A stretch of DNA of 64,000 nucleotides, from positions 1,984,001-2,048,000 of the forward strand of contig NZ_LT906482.1 of assembly GCF_900187105.1 (NCBI RefSeq). Reading direction: 5' to 3'. Below the pieces are notes generated by a model. It did not search any database and was not told where the DNA came from. It saw only the letters and a program-made list of their open reading frames with translations. This DNA comes from Eikenella corrodens. Lineage in GTDB: Bacteria > Pseudomonadota > Gammaproteobacteria > Burkholderiales > Neisseriaceae. The position numbers and the translations under genes are program-made. Below, in pieces: positions 17,882 to 28,419 of the stretch (positions are counted from its first letter, which is position 1; the number at the start of each line of letters is the position of its first letter).

Positions 17882-18212
17882 TTTATCATCCTTAAAATAT
17901 TTTATTTGTTGCCGGGCAATGGTGCCCGAGAAAATGGTTTGATTTATCACTTTTGCACTGGCTGGTGCGGGCTGGATAAGAGCCGTGGTGGAAAAATCAC
18001 CTCCTAATCGGGACGGCTGCACCGATTGAGCGGTGCGCCAAAATATTAGGCAGCAGAAAGGGCTGCATATAAAGGCGAGAATTATCGCGGCTACGGTCGG
18101 ATTTGTCAAGCAGGGCAAGGCGGTAGCGGCGTATGAGGGAATAAGTGTTTCGCGATAAAGCCCATGCTTGGTTTAAATCGGCAGCATGGGCTTTCAGGTA
18201 GCCTTTGCCTGC
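17882..18212. other. rpsU leader and promoter region
   Basis: 331 bases between the rpsU start and the pgeF stop, with no gene. It contains the rpsU promoter (18081-18109), a leader of about 190 bases before rpsU, and one DUS (18192-18205) after pgeF. The length of the leader leaves room for autoregulation, but no specific structure was recognised. Confidence 0.55.
18081..18109 (-). promoter_or_regulatory. Sigma-70 promoter of rpsU
   Basis: On the minus strand: TTGACA (18109-18104), exactly 17 bases, then GATAAT (18086-18081). This is the best sigma-70 match I found in the window, as expected for a ribosomal protein gene. Confidence 0.8.
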
Positions 18213-19000
18213 TTACTCCGGGCTAAGCCACACGGTGCTGACCATGCGGCCGGTTTGGCCGTCGCGGCGGTAGGAGAAAAAGCGGTCGCGCTCGAGCACG
18301 GTGCAATGCTGGCCGCCGTAGATTTGGCTAACGCCGGCACGGCGCAGGGTTTGGGTGGCGAGCAGATAAATGTTTGCCAGGTATTTGCCGCTGCCGATGG
18401 GCTCGAAGGCGGCTTCGGCGGCGGGGTCGGCCTGGGTGAAGGCAGCCAAAACGTCTCCGCCCACTTCAAAAGCGTCGGGGCCAATGGCAGGGCCGAGCCA
18501 GGCGAGGAGGTCGGCAGGGTCTGCTTGCATAGCGGCGATGGTGTTTTCCAGCACGCCACCAGCTAGGCCGCGCCAGCCGGCGTGGGCGGCGGCCACGACG
18601 CTGCCGGCGCGGTCGCAGAGGAGTACGGGCAGACAGTCGGCAGTCATGACGGCGCAGGCGGCACGGCGGCTGCGGTCGAAAGCGGCATCGGCTTCCGGCG
18701 GAGTGCCAAGGTAGTCGGCAGCGTGCACTACACGGTTGCCGTGCACTTGGCGCAGATAGACCAGCGGCAGGGGAACATACGCCTGCACGCGGCGGCGGTT
18801 TTCGGCCACGGCGGCAAGGTCGTCGCCCACGTGGTCGCCCACGTTCAAGCTGGCGAAACGGCCTTGACTGACGCCGCCTTGGCGGGTGGTAATCAAAGTG
18901 TGGACATTGCTGGGCGCGGGCCAATCGGCGTGCAGGAGGCTACCTGAACTTTCAGGTAGCCCTAGGCTGGCGGCAAAGCTGTTGGCGGGGAATTGGCCGT

Positions 19001-19004
<4 letters not shown>
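18213..19004 (-). CDS. pgeF: Peptidoglycan editing factor PgeF (YfiH/DUF152 family)
   Basis: 263 residues. It has the conserved RQVHGNRV, the metal-binding TADCLPVLL and AAHAGWRGL, and GGQHCT near the C-terminus, giving the His/Cys zinc site of the family. PgeF removes mis-incorporated residues from UDP-MurNAc precursors; older annotations call the family laccase-like. The ATG overlaps the stop of the carboxypeptidase gene by four bases, so the two are coupled. Two facing DUS copies (18937-18962) lie inside the coding sequence and encode GLPESSGSL, about residues 15-23. Confidence 0.93.
18937..18962. repeat. Two facing DUS copies inside the pgeF coding region
   Basis: AGGCTACCTGAA (18937-18948) and TTCAGGTAGCCC (18951-18962) are separated by two bases. 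Read in the pgeF frame they give a short Gly/Ser/Leu stretch between the start and the first conserved block. This hairpin would form early in the mRNA. Confidence 0.8.
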
Positions 19005-21010
<2,006 letters not shown>

Positions 21011-21023
21011 GCCGGCGCAGAAG

Positions 21024-21082
21024 TTTTCGGGTAGCCTCCAGCCAAGTAGCAGGCTACCTGAAACCAAAAGGCTACCTGAAAA
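21024..21082. repeat. Three DUS copies after adk
   Basis: A one-base-off copy TTTTCGGGTAGCCT (21024) faces AGGCTACCTGAAA (about 21051), and a third copy AGGCTACCTGAAAA starts near 21069, ten bases before the next gene. The first two may end adk transcription. Confidence 0.65.
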
Positions 21083-21092
21083 AGGAAAAGCA

Positions 21093-21611
21093 ATGGAAAA
21101 ATTATGGTTTGCAGCCTGCGTATTGGTGCTTTCCGCCGCCGCTTCGGCCGAATTGCGCGAAAACCGCTCTTACATGCCGGAAGAAGAAAAGCCGTGGGAA
21201 GAGGCTGCCGTGGTGCTGCCTGATTATCCCGATTTGCAGCGCGGCGAGTGGTTTGAGCTGTATATCAACCCTACCTACCGCAATAAAGTTTGGCTACAGC
21301 TGCCCGTGCAGCAGGCCGCCGACCGCAGCATGCGCTATGTGCTGGCGGTGCAACCGCAGGGCGGACAACCAAATATGAGCTACGAAGGCATGCGCTGCGG
21401 CGACCGTCACCTCAGATCTTTCGCTTTCGGCGACAACACCAACCGGCGCTGGATTGCTCCGCGTAATAATGTATGGCGCAAGTTCGACAGCTATGTGAAC
21501 GCCAACGACCCGGTGCGCAGCCGCCTGATGGCAATTTTCTGCAACGATGGCCGCGCGCTCACCGCGCAAGAGCTCGATCAGCGCATCCGCAGCCTGGGCG
21601 GGCTGCATTGA
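21093..21611 (+). CDS. CNP1-like family secreted protein
   Basis: 172 residues with a signal peptide (about 1-19, cleavage near AASA|EL). The mature part contains GEWFELYINPTYRNKVWL and NMSYEGMRCGDRHLRSFA, which resemble the CNP1-like family of Neisseriaceae and other betaproteobacteria. Two Cys (in GMRCGD and IFCNDG) could form a disulfide. Function unknown. The start is preceded by AAAGGAAAAGCA, overlapping the end of a DUS. Confidence 0.75.
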   Translation: MEKLWFAACVLVLSAAASAELRENRSYMPEEEKPWEEAAVVLPDYPDLQRGEWFELYINPTYRNKVWLQLPVQQAADRSMRYVLAVQPQGGQPNMSYEGMRCGDRHLRSFAFGDNTNRRWIAPRNNVWRKFDSYVNANDPVRSRLMAIFCNDGRALTAQELDQRIRSLGGLH

Positions 21612-21636
21612 CGCCGGGAACGCTTAAAGCCAAGAT

Positions 21637-21677
21637 AAAGGCTACCTGAAAACCGGTTTGGGTTTCAGGTAGCCTTT
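21637..21677 (+). terminator. Facing DUS pair between CNP1-like gene and msbA
   Basis: AAAGGCTACCTGAAA pairs with TTTCAGGTAGCCTTT and is followed by a T run on the plus strand. The inner ACC/GGT bases may extend the stem. Good intrinsic terminator geometry. Confidence 0.65.
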
Positions 21678-21785
21678 TTCCAGCCAGCCACAAATTTAAG
21701 TTAAACCCTGCTAAAGCAGCCTTGCCGCATTGTTGCCCGCCCCCGATTTGCCTTACAATCGCCGTTTTCAACGACAGAGGCCACC

Positions 21786-23600
21786 ATGTCTTCGTCTTCT
21801 ACCCCGCACACTACAGCCAGCAGCCTGGCCTTATACCGCCGCCTGTTTGGCTACCTGAAAAACTATCTGCGTATTTTCGCCCTGGCCGTGTTCGGCATGG
21901 TGGTGGTGGCCGCTACCGGGCCGATTTTCGCCTGGCTGCTCAAGCCATTGATTAACGAAGGCTTTGTGGAGAAAAACCTTTCCGCTATGCGGTGGGTACC
22001 GCTGGCGATTATCGGCCTGTTTATCTTGCGCGGTATTTTCAACTTCATCAACGAATACAGCACCAGCTACCTCTCCGGCCATCTAGTGCAGCAAATTCGC
22101 CGCGAAATGTTTGCCAAAATGCTCAAGCTGCCGGCCGGCTATTTCAGCCAACACGGCAGCGGGCGGATTATGTCGCGCATCATGAATGATGCCAGCCAGA
22201 TTACCGAGGCCGGCTTCAATGTGGTAACCGTAACCGCCAAAGACGGCATCACCGTGGTCGGGCTATTGTGCTTTCTGCTGTATCTGGATTGGCAGCTCAC
22301 GATTATTACGCTGATTCTGATTCCGGTGCTGGCCTGGTGCGTGCGCCAGGTGAGCAAACGCCTGCGCCAACTTTCGCGCGAAAGCCAGCAATATATCGGG
22401 CAGATGACGCAGGTGTTAGATGAAAGCATTACCGGCGAGCGCGTGATTAAAGTGTATGGCGGGCAGGAGTACGAGAAAAACCGCTTCGATGAAACCGCCA
22501 TCAACGTGCGCCGCAACGGCGTGAAGCAAACCGCCGCCAACTCCTTCAGCACAGCGGTAACCCAGCTGATGATTGCCACCGCGCTGGCCGCCATCCTTTA
22601 TTTGGCTGCCGCCCGCGCTGCTTCCGATTCGTTTAGCGCCGGCGATTTCATGTCCTTCCTCTCCGCCATGCTGATGATGTTCGATCCCATCAAGCGCATG
22701 ACCGGCATTTCTTCCTCGCTGCAGCGCGGCCTGGCTGCCGCCGAGAGCGTGTTCAGCTTTTTAGACGAACCAGTTGAGCCCGATAACGGCACCGAAACCC
22801 TCAGCGAGCACACCGGCGATATCGAGTTGGTAAACGTGAGCCACTATTATGAAGGCGCTGCTCGCAACAGCCTCGACAACATCAATTTGCACATTCCCAA
22901 CGGCAGCGTGGTGGCCTTGGTGGGTGCGTCCGGCTGTGGTAAAACCACGCTGGCCAATCTATTGCCGCGCTTCTTCGACCCCACCGCTGGCGAAGTGCGT
23001 ATCGGCGGGCGCGACATCCGTGAGTACAGCATGGCCTCCCTGCGCAAACAAATGGCGCTGGTGAGCCAAGACGTGGTGCTGTTTAACGGCACGGTGGCCG
23101 AAAACATCGCCTACGGCCGTTTCGATGCCGATCCCGCCGATATTGAAGCAGCAGCCAAAGCCGCCAATGCTTGGGAATTCATCTCTGCCATGCCGCAGGG
23201 TTTGCAAACCGAAATCGGCCAAAACGGCCTCAAACTCTCCGGCGGCCAGCGCCAGCGTATCGCTATCGCCCGCGCCCTGTTGAAAAACGTGCCCATCCTG
23301 ATTTTGGACGAAGCCACCAGCGCGCTCGACACCAAATCCGAACGCTTGGTGCAATCCGCGCTCGACAAACTCATGCAGCAGCGCACCACTTTGGTGGTGG
23401 CGCACCGCCTCTCTACCATCGAGCAGGCCGATAAGATTGTGGTGATGCATGAAGGCCGGATTGTCGAGCAAGGCAAACATGCCGAGCTACTTGCCAAAGG
23501 CGGCCGCTACGCCGACCTCTACCGTATGCAGTTCCACGAACAGCAAGAGCAACAGGCGCAACAGGCAGAAACCGCCGAAAGCCTATCGGGCGTGCTTTAA
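21786..23600 (+). CDS. msbA: Lipid A export ABC transporter MsbA
   Basis: 604 residues, a half-transporter: six transmembrane helices in the first 330 residues, then one ABC domain with Walker A VGASGCGKTTLAN, signature LSGGQRQRIAIARAL, and Walker B ILILDEATSALD. It flips the lipid A-core molecule across the inner membrane. A DUS-like sequence at about 21850 is in frame and encodes GYLKNYL at residues 22-28, just before the first helix. Confidence 0.93.
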   Translation: MSSSSTPHTTASSLALYRRLFGYLKNYLRIFALAVFGMVVVAATGPIFAWLLKPLINEGFVEKNLSAMRWVPLAIIGLFILRGIFNFINEYSTSYLSGHLVQQIRREMFAKMLKLPAGYFSQHGSGRIMSRIMNDASQITEAGFNVVTVTAKDGITVVGLLCFLLYLDWQLTIITLILIPVLAWCVRQVSKRLRQLSRESQQYIGQMTQVLDESITGERVIKVYGGQEYEKNRFDETAINVRRNGVKQTAANSFSTAVTQLMIATALAAILYLAAARAASDSFSAGDFMSFLSAMLMMFDPIKRMTGISSSLQRGLAAAESVFSFLDEPVEPDNGTETLSEHTGDIELVNVSHYYEGAARNSLDNINLHIPNGSVVALVGASGCGKTTLANLLPRFFDPTAGEVRIGGRDIREYSMASLRKQMALVSQDVVLFNGTVAENIAYGRFDADPADIEAAAKAANAWEFISAMPQGLQTEIGQNGLKLSGGQRQRIAIARALLKNVPILILDEATSALDTKSERLVQSALDKLMQQRTTLVVAHRLSTIEQADKIVVMHEGRIVEQGKHAELLAKGGRYADLYRMQFHEQQEQQAQQAETAESLSGVL

Positions 23601-23623
23601 CGCTGTTGCATAGGAGTAAAAGG

Positions 23624-23655
23624 AAAGGCTACCTGAAATCTTTCAGGTAGCCTTT
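23624..23655 (+). terminator. Facing DUS pair downstream of msbA
   Basis: AAAGGCTACCTGAAA and TTTCAGGTAGCCTTT are separated by two bases, an almost uninterrupted 15-bp inverted repeat 24 bases after the msbA stop, followed by T. Confidence 0.65.
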
Positions 23656-23736
23656 TAGTATGTTTGCAGGCAAGTGTTGCATGGATTGGATTGCAATGCT
23701 GGTATTCCGGCCAATAAGCCGGATTAGCACGCATTA

Positions 23737-23764
23737 AGGCTGCCTGAAATGTTCAGCCAGCCTT
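23737..23764. repeat. Variant uptake-like sequence AGGCTGCCTGAA and degenerate partner
   Basis: AGGCTGCCTGAA (23737-23748) differs from the local dialect at one base (A to G) and equals the dialect I recall for Simonsiella. A degenerate partner TTCAGCCAGCCT follows at 23752-23763, so even the variant appears as a facing pair. Confidence 0.6.
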
Positions 23765-23784
23765 CCATTTAATCAATCCCAAAA

Positions 23785-23822
23785 TTTCAGGTAGCCTGCA
23801 TATTGCAACAGGCTACCTGAAA
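23785..23822 (-). terminator. Facing DUS pair downstream of dsbB
   Basis: TTTCAGGTAGCCTG and CAGGCTACCTGAAA form a 14-bp stem ending five bases before the dsbB stop codon. Position suggests termination of dsbB on the minus strand. Confidence 0.6.
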
Positions 23823-23826
23823 ACTT

Positions 23827-24333
23827 CTATTCCGCTATTTCATGATGGCGCATCACCCACCAGCCGCCCCACAGGCCGAGCAAGATAAATGCACAAGCCA
23901 GCAGTGACCACCAGGCAAACGGCACACTCAAGAAATATTCCACTGTGCCGCATTGGCCGTAGCCGCGGATAATCGGCTCATACCAATCAAACAGCGGCGC
24001 ACCCTGCAAGCGGAAAGTCCATGGCGCCCCGCAGGAAGGTTGCTGTTCCAGGGGCAGGCTTTGCAGATGCAGCTGACTGATGGCCGTCCAGCCGCCCCAT
24101 AGCGCCGGAATGCTTACCAGCATTGCCGCTACCGTCCGCGCCCAACGGCGCTTCAGCGGCAACAGCATAGAGAGCAGCGAAAGCAGCCCCACGAAAATAA
24201 TCGACACCCGCTGGATAATGCACATCACGCACGGATCCATGCCCCGCCCATACTGCATATACAACGACATCGCCGTACACACCGCCGCCACGGCAAAGAT
24301 GCCCAACAGGATTTTTCGATAAGAACCAATCAT
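23827..24333 (-). CDS. dsbB: Disulfide bond formation protein B
   Basis: 168 residues with four hydrophobic segments. Both redox pairs are present: Cys35/Cys38 in DPCVMCIIQR, and Cys101/Cys128 in the second periplasmic loop. DsbB reoxidises DsbA and passes electrons to quinone in the inner membrane. dsbA is not in the window. Confidence 0.95.
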   Translation of the reverse strand: MIGSYRKILLGIFAVAAVCTAMSLYMQYGRGMDPCVMCIIQRVSIIFVGLLSLLSMLLPLKRRWARTVAAMLVSIPALWGGWTAISQLHLQSLPLEQQPSCGAPWTFRLQGAPLFDWYEPIIRGYGQCGTVEYFLSVPFAWWSLLACAFILLGLWGGWWVMRHHEIAE

Positions 24334-24405
24334 GATCTGCTTTCATCTAGCTTGCAAAATTAAGGAATAACATTATAAACCCTCCGTCGGAGAGCGCCAA
24401 ACGGC

Positions 24406-24438
24406 AAAGGCTACCTGAAATTTGTTCAGATAGCCTTT
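24406..24438 (-). terminator. Facing DUS pair downstream of the CsbD-like gene
   Basis: AAAGGCTACCTGAA (24406-24419) faces TTCAGATAGCCTTT (24425-24438), the latter with one change (G to A). The short loop suits a terminator. Confidence 0.55.
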
Positions 24439-24471
24439 GTTTAGTAGAGCAAAACTGTTGTGCCTGTTTAA

Positions 24472-24717
24472 TTAAAACTTGCTTTTAATGTCGTTAATCA
24501 GTCCTTCAGCCTTGTCTTTGGCTTCAGTCATCAGTTCTTCAGCAGTTTTTTTACCTTTTTCCAGCACATCGGCTGCTTGTTTTTCCACGTCAGTAATGGC
24601 TTCTTTGGCTTTACCAACGCCTTCTTGAATCAGTCCTTCAGCCTGCATCTTGCCGCTGCCGATGGTGTCGCCCACTTCTTTTTTTACTTTGCCTACGATT
24701 TCATCAAAATTGCTCAT
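24472..24717 (-). CDS. Small CsbD-like helical protein
   Basis: 81 residues, almost entirely amphipathic helix (Lys/Glu/Ala rich). The N-terminal half (GKVKKEVGDTIGSGKMQAEG and LIQEGVGKAKEAI) resembles the CsbD stress-protein family. The C-terminal half repeats similar heptads. The ATG at 24717 has AAGGAG eight bases upstream; a longer frame to 24852 is less likely. Role probably stress related by family, otherwise unknown. Confidence 0.75.
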   Translation of the reverse strand: MSNFDEIVGKVKKEVGDTIGSGKMQAEGLIQEGVGKAKEAITDVEKQAADVLEKGKKTAEELMTEAKDKAEGLINDIKSKF

Positions 24718-25120
24718 AAAAATACTCCTTGGTGGTTGTGTGATGTAGGAACTATGACTATAAACCGTTTCTACTTGACGAGTAAAACCAATTAACCTTG
24801 CTTTACTGTTTCCGCTTGTTTTTCCTTTGCCAAGAGTCAAATCCATTTTCAAGCAGCCTATAGTGGTGGCTGCCTAGTGGAGGCTACCTGAAAATTATTC
24901 GGCTATATTTTCAGGTAGCCTTATTGTATGTTGCAAAGGCTACCTGAAAGCAGTTAATGTCTTCGTTTATCATACTCAATCTGTTTGCTAAATCCATATT
25001 GCCGGCACTTGGGAGATAATTCCGGCAAGCAAGTTTTAATCTATGCAATATTTCGCACAAGCCGGCAAAATAGGCTACAATCGCCCCGTTTTCGACCACC
25101 CTCCAAATAAAGGTTGAGCC
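24718..25120. other. Intergenic region upstream of dapA
   Basis: 403 bases between divergent genes. It contains a facing DUS pair (24881-24921), a third DUS near 24936, and the dapA leader. A TACAAT at 25076-25081 may be the dapA -10 element, but no matching -35 is obvious. No further gene is supported. Confidence 0.55.
24881..24921. repeat. Facing DUS pair upstream of dapA
   Basis: AGGCTACCTGAAAA and TTTTCAGGTAGCCT are separated by 13 bases, with another DUS 15 bases on. The pair lies between divergent genes, so termination is not its obvious role. Confidence 0.7.
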
Positions 25121-25996
25121 ATGCTAACCGGTAGTCTTGTCGCCATCATCACTCCGATGCGTGAAGATGGCAGTGTCCACTACGAACAATTCCAACGCCT
25201 GATTGATTGGCATGTTGCCAACGGCACCGATGCCATTGTCGCCGTTGGTACCACCGGCGAGAGCACCACGCTCAGTGTGCCGGAAAAGATTGAAGTGATC
25301 GAGGCAGCCATCCGCTTTGCCGACGGCCGCATTCCTGTGATTGCCGGTACCGGTGTGAACAGTACCAGCGAAGCCATCGAGCTGTCTCGTGCGGCAGTTG
25401 GCTCCGGTGCGTATGCCACGCTGTCTGTGGTGCCGTACTACAATAAACCGCCGCAGGAAGGCATCTACCGCCACTTCGCTGCTATTGCCGAAGCGGCGGA
25501 TATTCCGATGATTGTGTACAACGTGCCCGGCCGCACAGTGGTCAACATGAACAACGATACCGTGCTGCGCCTGACCGAAATCCCGAACATCATCGGCATC
25601 AAAGAAGCCAGTGGCGATATTGGCCGCATGGTGGATCTGGTTAACCGTGTACCCAAAGATTTTGCCATCTATTCCGGCGATGATCCCACCGGTATGGCTG
25701 CTATGCTGTGCGGCGCACACGGTGTGATTACCGTGGCCGGTAACGTGGCGCCCAAGCTGTTTGCCGATATGTGCCGTGCCGCGCTGGCCGGCAATCTGGT
25801 GGAGGCCCGTTCGCTGAATGCGAAACTGGTGCCTCTATATCAAGAAATGTTTTGCGAGCCCAGCCCGGCCGCGCCGAAATGGGCGCTGGAAAAACTGGGC
25901 TTGTGCGGCCGTGCCGTGCGCTTGCCGATGGTTAGCCTGAGCGAAACCGGCCAGGCGCGAGTGAGCGCCGCACTGCAAAAACTGCAACTGATTTAA
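25121..25996 (+). CDS. dapA: 4-hydroxy-tetrahydrodipicolinate synthase
   Basis: 291 residues. Active-site residues are in place: Thr44/Thr45 in VGTTGES, Tyr133 in IVYNVPGRT and the Schiff-base Lys161 in IGIKEAS. It condenses pyruvate with aspartate semialdehyde in lysine and meso-diaminopimelate synthesis. It is followed 42 bases later by bamC on the same strand, the same order as in E. coli. Confidence 0.98.
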   Translation: MLTGSLVAIITPMREDGSVHYEQFQRLIDWHVANGTDAIVAVGTTGESTTLSVPEKIEVIEAAIRFADGRIPVIAGTGVNSTSEAIELSRAAVGSGAYATLSVVPYYNKPPQEGIYRHFAAIAEAADIPMIVYNVPGRTVVNMNNDTVLRLTEIPNIIGIKEASGDIGRMVDLVNRVPKDFAIYSGDDPTGMAAMLCGAHGVITVAGNVAPKLFADMCRAALAGNLVEARSLNAKLVPLYQEMFCEPSPAAPKWALEKLGLCGRAVRLPMVSLSETGQARVSAALQKLQLI

Positions 25997-26038
25997 TTGG
26001 ATTTAATCCCAAGTTTCAACCCTGAAGGACATAGCTGC

Positions 26039-27166
26039 ATGAACGTATTCAAACTGCCCGCCGCCTTGTTGATGGCCAGCCTGATGGCCGGTTGCGCCAC
26101 TAAAACCGAAACGCCCAAGCTGGACTACCAAACTGAAAACCGCAAAGTGGTGAGCTTGGAAGTGCCGCCCGATTTAGACAACCCCTCGCAAGGCAATGTG
26201 TACAACCTGCCCACCGGCGGCTCAGTGCGGGCCACCGATGTTGCCCGCAGCCAGCAGGCCGCTGCCAATAAAGCCGGCTCGCCGGTGTTGGCTGAGGTAA
26301 AAAACATTACCATGCAGCGCGAAGGTGGTGAGCGTTGGCTGAACATTGCCAACAAAAACCCGGCCGAAGTGTGGCCACTCTTGCACGCTTTCTGGCAAGA
26401 GCAGGGCTTCGTGATTGCCCGTGAAGAGCCGGGTATCGGCCTGATGGAAACCGATTGGGCGGAAAACCGGGCCAAACTGCCGCAAGACGGCCTGCGCCGC
26501 CTGTTTGAACGCGTCGGCCTGGGCGGTGTATATTCCACTGGCGAGCGCGACAAATTTACCATCCGCCTCGAGCGCAACAGCAAAGGTGGTACCGATGTAT
26601 TCTTCACCCATCGCGGCATGAAGGAAACCTACTCCGACCGCAACAAAGACACCACCATGTGGCAGCCCTCGCAGCGTGATACTGCTTTGGAAGCCGCCTT
26701 GCTCGGCCGTTTCATGCAGTATTTGGGTGCGGACGAACAGCAGATTGAACAGGCGCTGAAACAGCAGCAATCTGCCGCTCCGCGCAGTGGAGATTTGGCC
26801 ACATTGGAAAACGGCCATCTGATTTTGCGTGGCGACCAAGCCCGTAATTGGCGCCGCGTCGGCCTCGCGCTTGACCGTATTGGTCTGAGTGTTACTGCCC
26901 AAAACACCCAGCGCCAAGCCTATTTGGTTCAGGTAGCTCCTGCCGAAGGCGAAGCCGTGCGTACTGAGCAACCCGGTTTCTTCGGTCGTCTGTTTGGCCG
27001 CAGCAGCAAACCTGCTGAGCCGCAGGCACGGCCCGAATTTGTAGTGACCGTACAGCCGCGGGGCAACAATGCCAGCCAATTAGTATTGTCTAACAAAGAT
27101 GGCAGCCCTTACCAAGGCGCAGATGCACAAACCTGGCTGAGCCGCCTGTATAACGAGCTACGCTAA
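26039..27166 (+). CDS. bamC: Outer membrane protein assembly factor BamC (NlpB)
   Basis: 375 residues. Lipoprotein signal MNVFKLPAALLMASLMAGC with the lipidated Cys19. The N-terminal unstructured segment has the BamC-typical PPDLDNPSQGNVYNLP; two helix-grip domains follow, separated near residue 240. Component of the BAM complex that inserts beta-barrels. The start is at 26039 with GAAGGAC upstream; an in-frame start at 25997 would destroy the signal peptide. A glutamine-rich linker occurs near residues 235-255. Confidence 0.93.
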   Translation: MNVFKLPAALLMASLMAGCATKTETPKLDYQTENRKVVSLEVPPDLDNPSQGNVYNLPTGGSVRATDVARSQQAAANKAGSPVLAEVKNITMQREGGERWLNIANKNPAEVWPLLHAFWQEQGFVIAREEPGIGLMETDWAENRAKLPQDGLRRLFERVGLGGVYSTGERDKFTIRLERNSKGGTDVFFTHRGMKETYSDRNKDTTMWQPSQRDTALEAALLGRFMQYLGADEQQIEQALKQQQSAAPRSGDLATLENGHLILRGDQARNWRRVGLALDRIGLSVTAQNTQRQAYLVQVAPAEGEAVRTEQPGFFGRLFGRSSKPAEPQARPEFVVTVQPRGNNASQLVLSNKDGSPYQGADAQTWLSRLYNELR

Positions 27167-27179
27167 TAACACAATGAGA

Positions 27180-27211
27180 AAGCAGCCTTTAATGCAGATT
27201 AAAGGCTGCTT
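27180..27211 (+). terminator. Terminator of dapA-bamC
   Basis: AAGCAGCCTTTAAT and ATTAAAGGCTGCTT form a perfect 14-bp stem with a four-base loop, 14 bases after the bamC stop. It lacks a long T tract. Confidence 0.75.
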
Positions 27212-27265
27212 CTGTGCTTATTGGTTAAGGCAGGTAGGGAAAAGAAGCCGCTAGCAAAATGATAT

Positions 27266-27305
27266 TTCAGGTAGCCTTATCGTGTGCAATTAGGCTACCT
27301 GAAAA
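27266..27305. repeat. Facing DUS pair after the bamC terminator
   Basis: TTTCAGGTAGCCT (27266-27278) and AGGCTACCTGAAA (27293-27305) sit about 55 bases past an already good terminator, so here the pair is probably redundant for termination. Confidence 0.7.
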
Positions 27306-27552
27306 TATAAGAGTCAGCGGAGTTAGAGTAGGACGATCAGTTTGGTTGTGCTCCGTAACCGAAAATTAACTAAACATAGCCGAAACGTTCGTGTTGCCCG
27401 CTGTTTACCCTGTTGGTGGCATACACGCCTTAGCAGGTATCTCAAAACTTTAATATTGTTTGAATGTAAGCGATAGTTTGTATTCCCTTTTTATCTATAG
27501 AACTTCCAATATTTTAGGCACTCCTCCCTAGCTTCTTATCTCTCATACCACT

Positions 27553-27825
27553 ATGAATAAAACCAGACGCTACCTGAAACTTACCGCGCTATTTACCATC
27601 TTGTTTATTCTGTTGCTGCTTGCCGGCAATGTTTTGTTTATTCTGAAACACTCCATCGCTGCCGTGGCTTGCTTTCTGGCCGCCTTTCTGTGTGTAGCCG
27701 GGCAGATGGCGTCGCTGGCCAAGTTTTTGCGTGAAAAACAGCTGATTGCTGCCCAACAAATGCAGCAGGTTGCTTCTCAGCAGCTGGAAAGCGAAGCTCA
27801 AGCGGTCGACAAGGAGACATCGTGA
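27553..27825 (+). CDS. Small two-helix membrane protein
   Basis: 90 residues: basic N-terminus, two hydrophobic segments (about 10-32 and 36-56), then a Gln/Glu-rich cytoplasmic helix. Not recognised. A DUS-like CGCTACCTGAAA at the start encodes RYLKL. It overlaps rdgB by four bases (GTGA), so the two are translationally coupled. Confidence 0.65.
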   Translation: MNKTRRYLKLTALFTILFILLLLAGNVLFILKHSIAAVACFLAAFLCVAGQMASLAKFLREKQLIAAQQMQQVASQQLESEAQAVDKETS

Positions 27826-28415
27826 AAGAATTGGTATTAGCCAGCGGCAATGCTGGGAAATTGCGTGAATTCAATGCTCTGTTTACCGAACTCGGCTGGC
27901 GGGTGCGGCCGCAGTCAGATTTTGCCGTGCCCGAATGCCCGGAGCCGCATGTGAGTTTTGTGGAAAACGCGCTGGCCAAGGCGCGACATGCCAGCCGACA
28001 TAGCGGTCTGCCCGCGCTGGCCGACGATAGCGGCATTTGCGCTCCCGCCCTAAACGGCGCGCCGGGGGTGCTCTCCGCACGCTATGCCGGAGCGGAACCG
28101 CGTTCTGATGCAGCCAACAATGCCAAACTGAGCGCCGATTTAGCGATGCAGGCCAACCGTGCCGTGTATTACGTTTGCGTACTGGTTTTGGTGCGCCACG
28201 CTGATGATCCGCAGCCGCTGATTGCCGAAGGCGTATGGTACGGGCAATGGCAGGAGCAGGCTGCTGGGAGCAACGGCTTTGGTTACGACCCGCATTTCTA
28301 CCTGCCCGATTTGCAGCAAACCGCTGCCCAGCTCACGCCGGACACCAAAAACCAACTCAGCCACCGTGCCCAAGCTTTGCGGCAACTGGCAGCAAAAATA
28401 CGTGCCGGGTTTTAA
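27822..28415 (+). CDS. rdgB: Non-canonical purine NTP pyrophosphatase (RdgB/HAM1)
   Basis: 197 residues, GTG start overlapping the previous stop. Motifs: LVLASGNAGKLREF (substrate-binding start), SFVENALAKARHAS, LPALADDSGICAPAL and GSNGFGYDPHFYLP. It hydrolyses ITP, dITP and XTP to monophosphates to keep nucleotide pools clean. AAGGAG precedes the GTG. Confidence 0.96.
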   Translation: MKELVLASGNAGKLREFNALFTELGWRVRPQSDFAVPECPEPHVSFVENALAKARHASRHSGLPALADDSGICAPALNGAPGVLSARYAGAEPRSDAANNAKLSADLAMQANRAVYYVCVLVLVRHADDPQPLIAEGVWYGQWQEQAAGSNGFGYDPHFYLPDLQQTAAQLTPDTKNQLSHRAQALRQLAAKIRAGF

Positions 28416-28419
28416 CGCG

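Larger units (their letters stand above)
27167..27552. other. Intergenic region after bamC
   Basis: 386 bases. It contains the bamC terminator (27180-27211) and a facing DUS pair (27266-27305). The remaining roughly 250 AT-richer bases hold no gene that I can support. Confidence 0.55.

Noticed and set aside
24381-24396. Short inverted repeat CTCCGTCGGAGAG upstream of dsbB
   Set aside because: Too short and isolated to assign as an operator or terminator.
28222-28419. Start of the nuclease gene inside rdgB
   Set aside because: It would overlap 194 bases of rdgB and add residues without similarity; later starts are more plausible.
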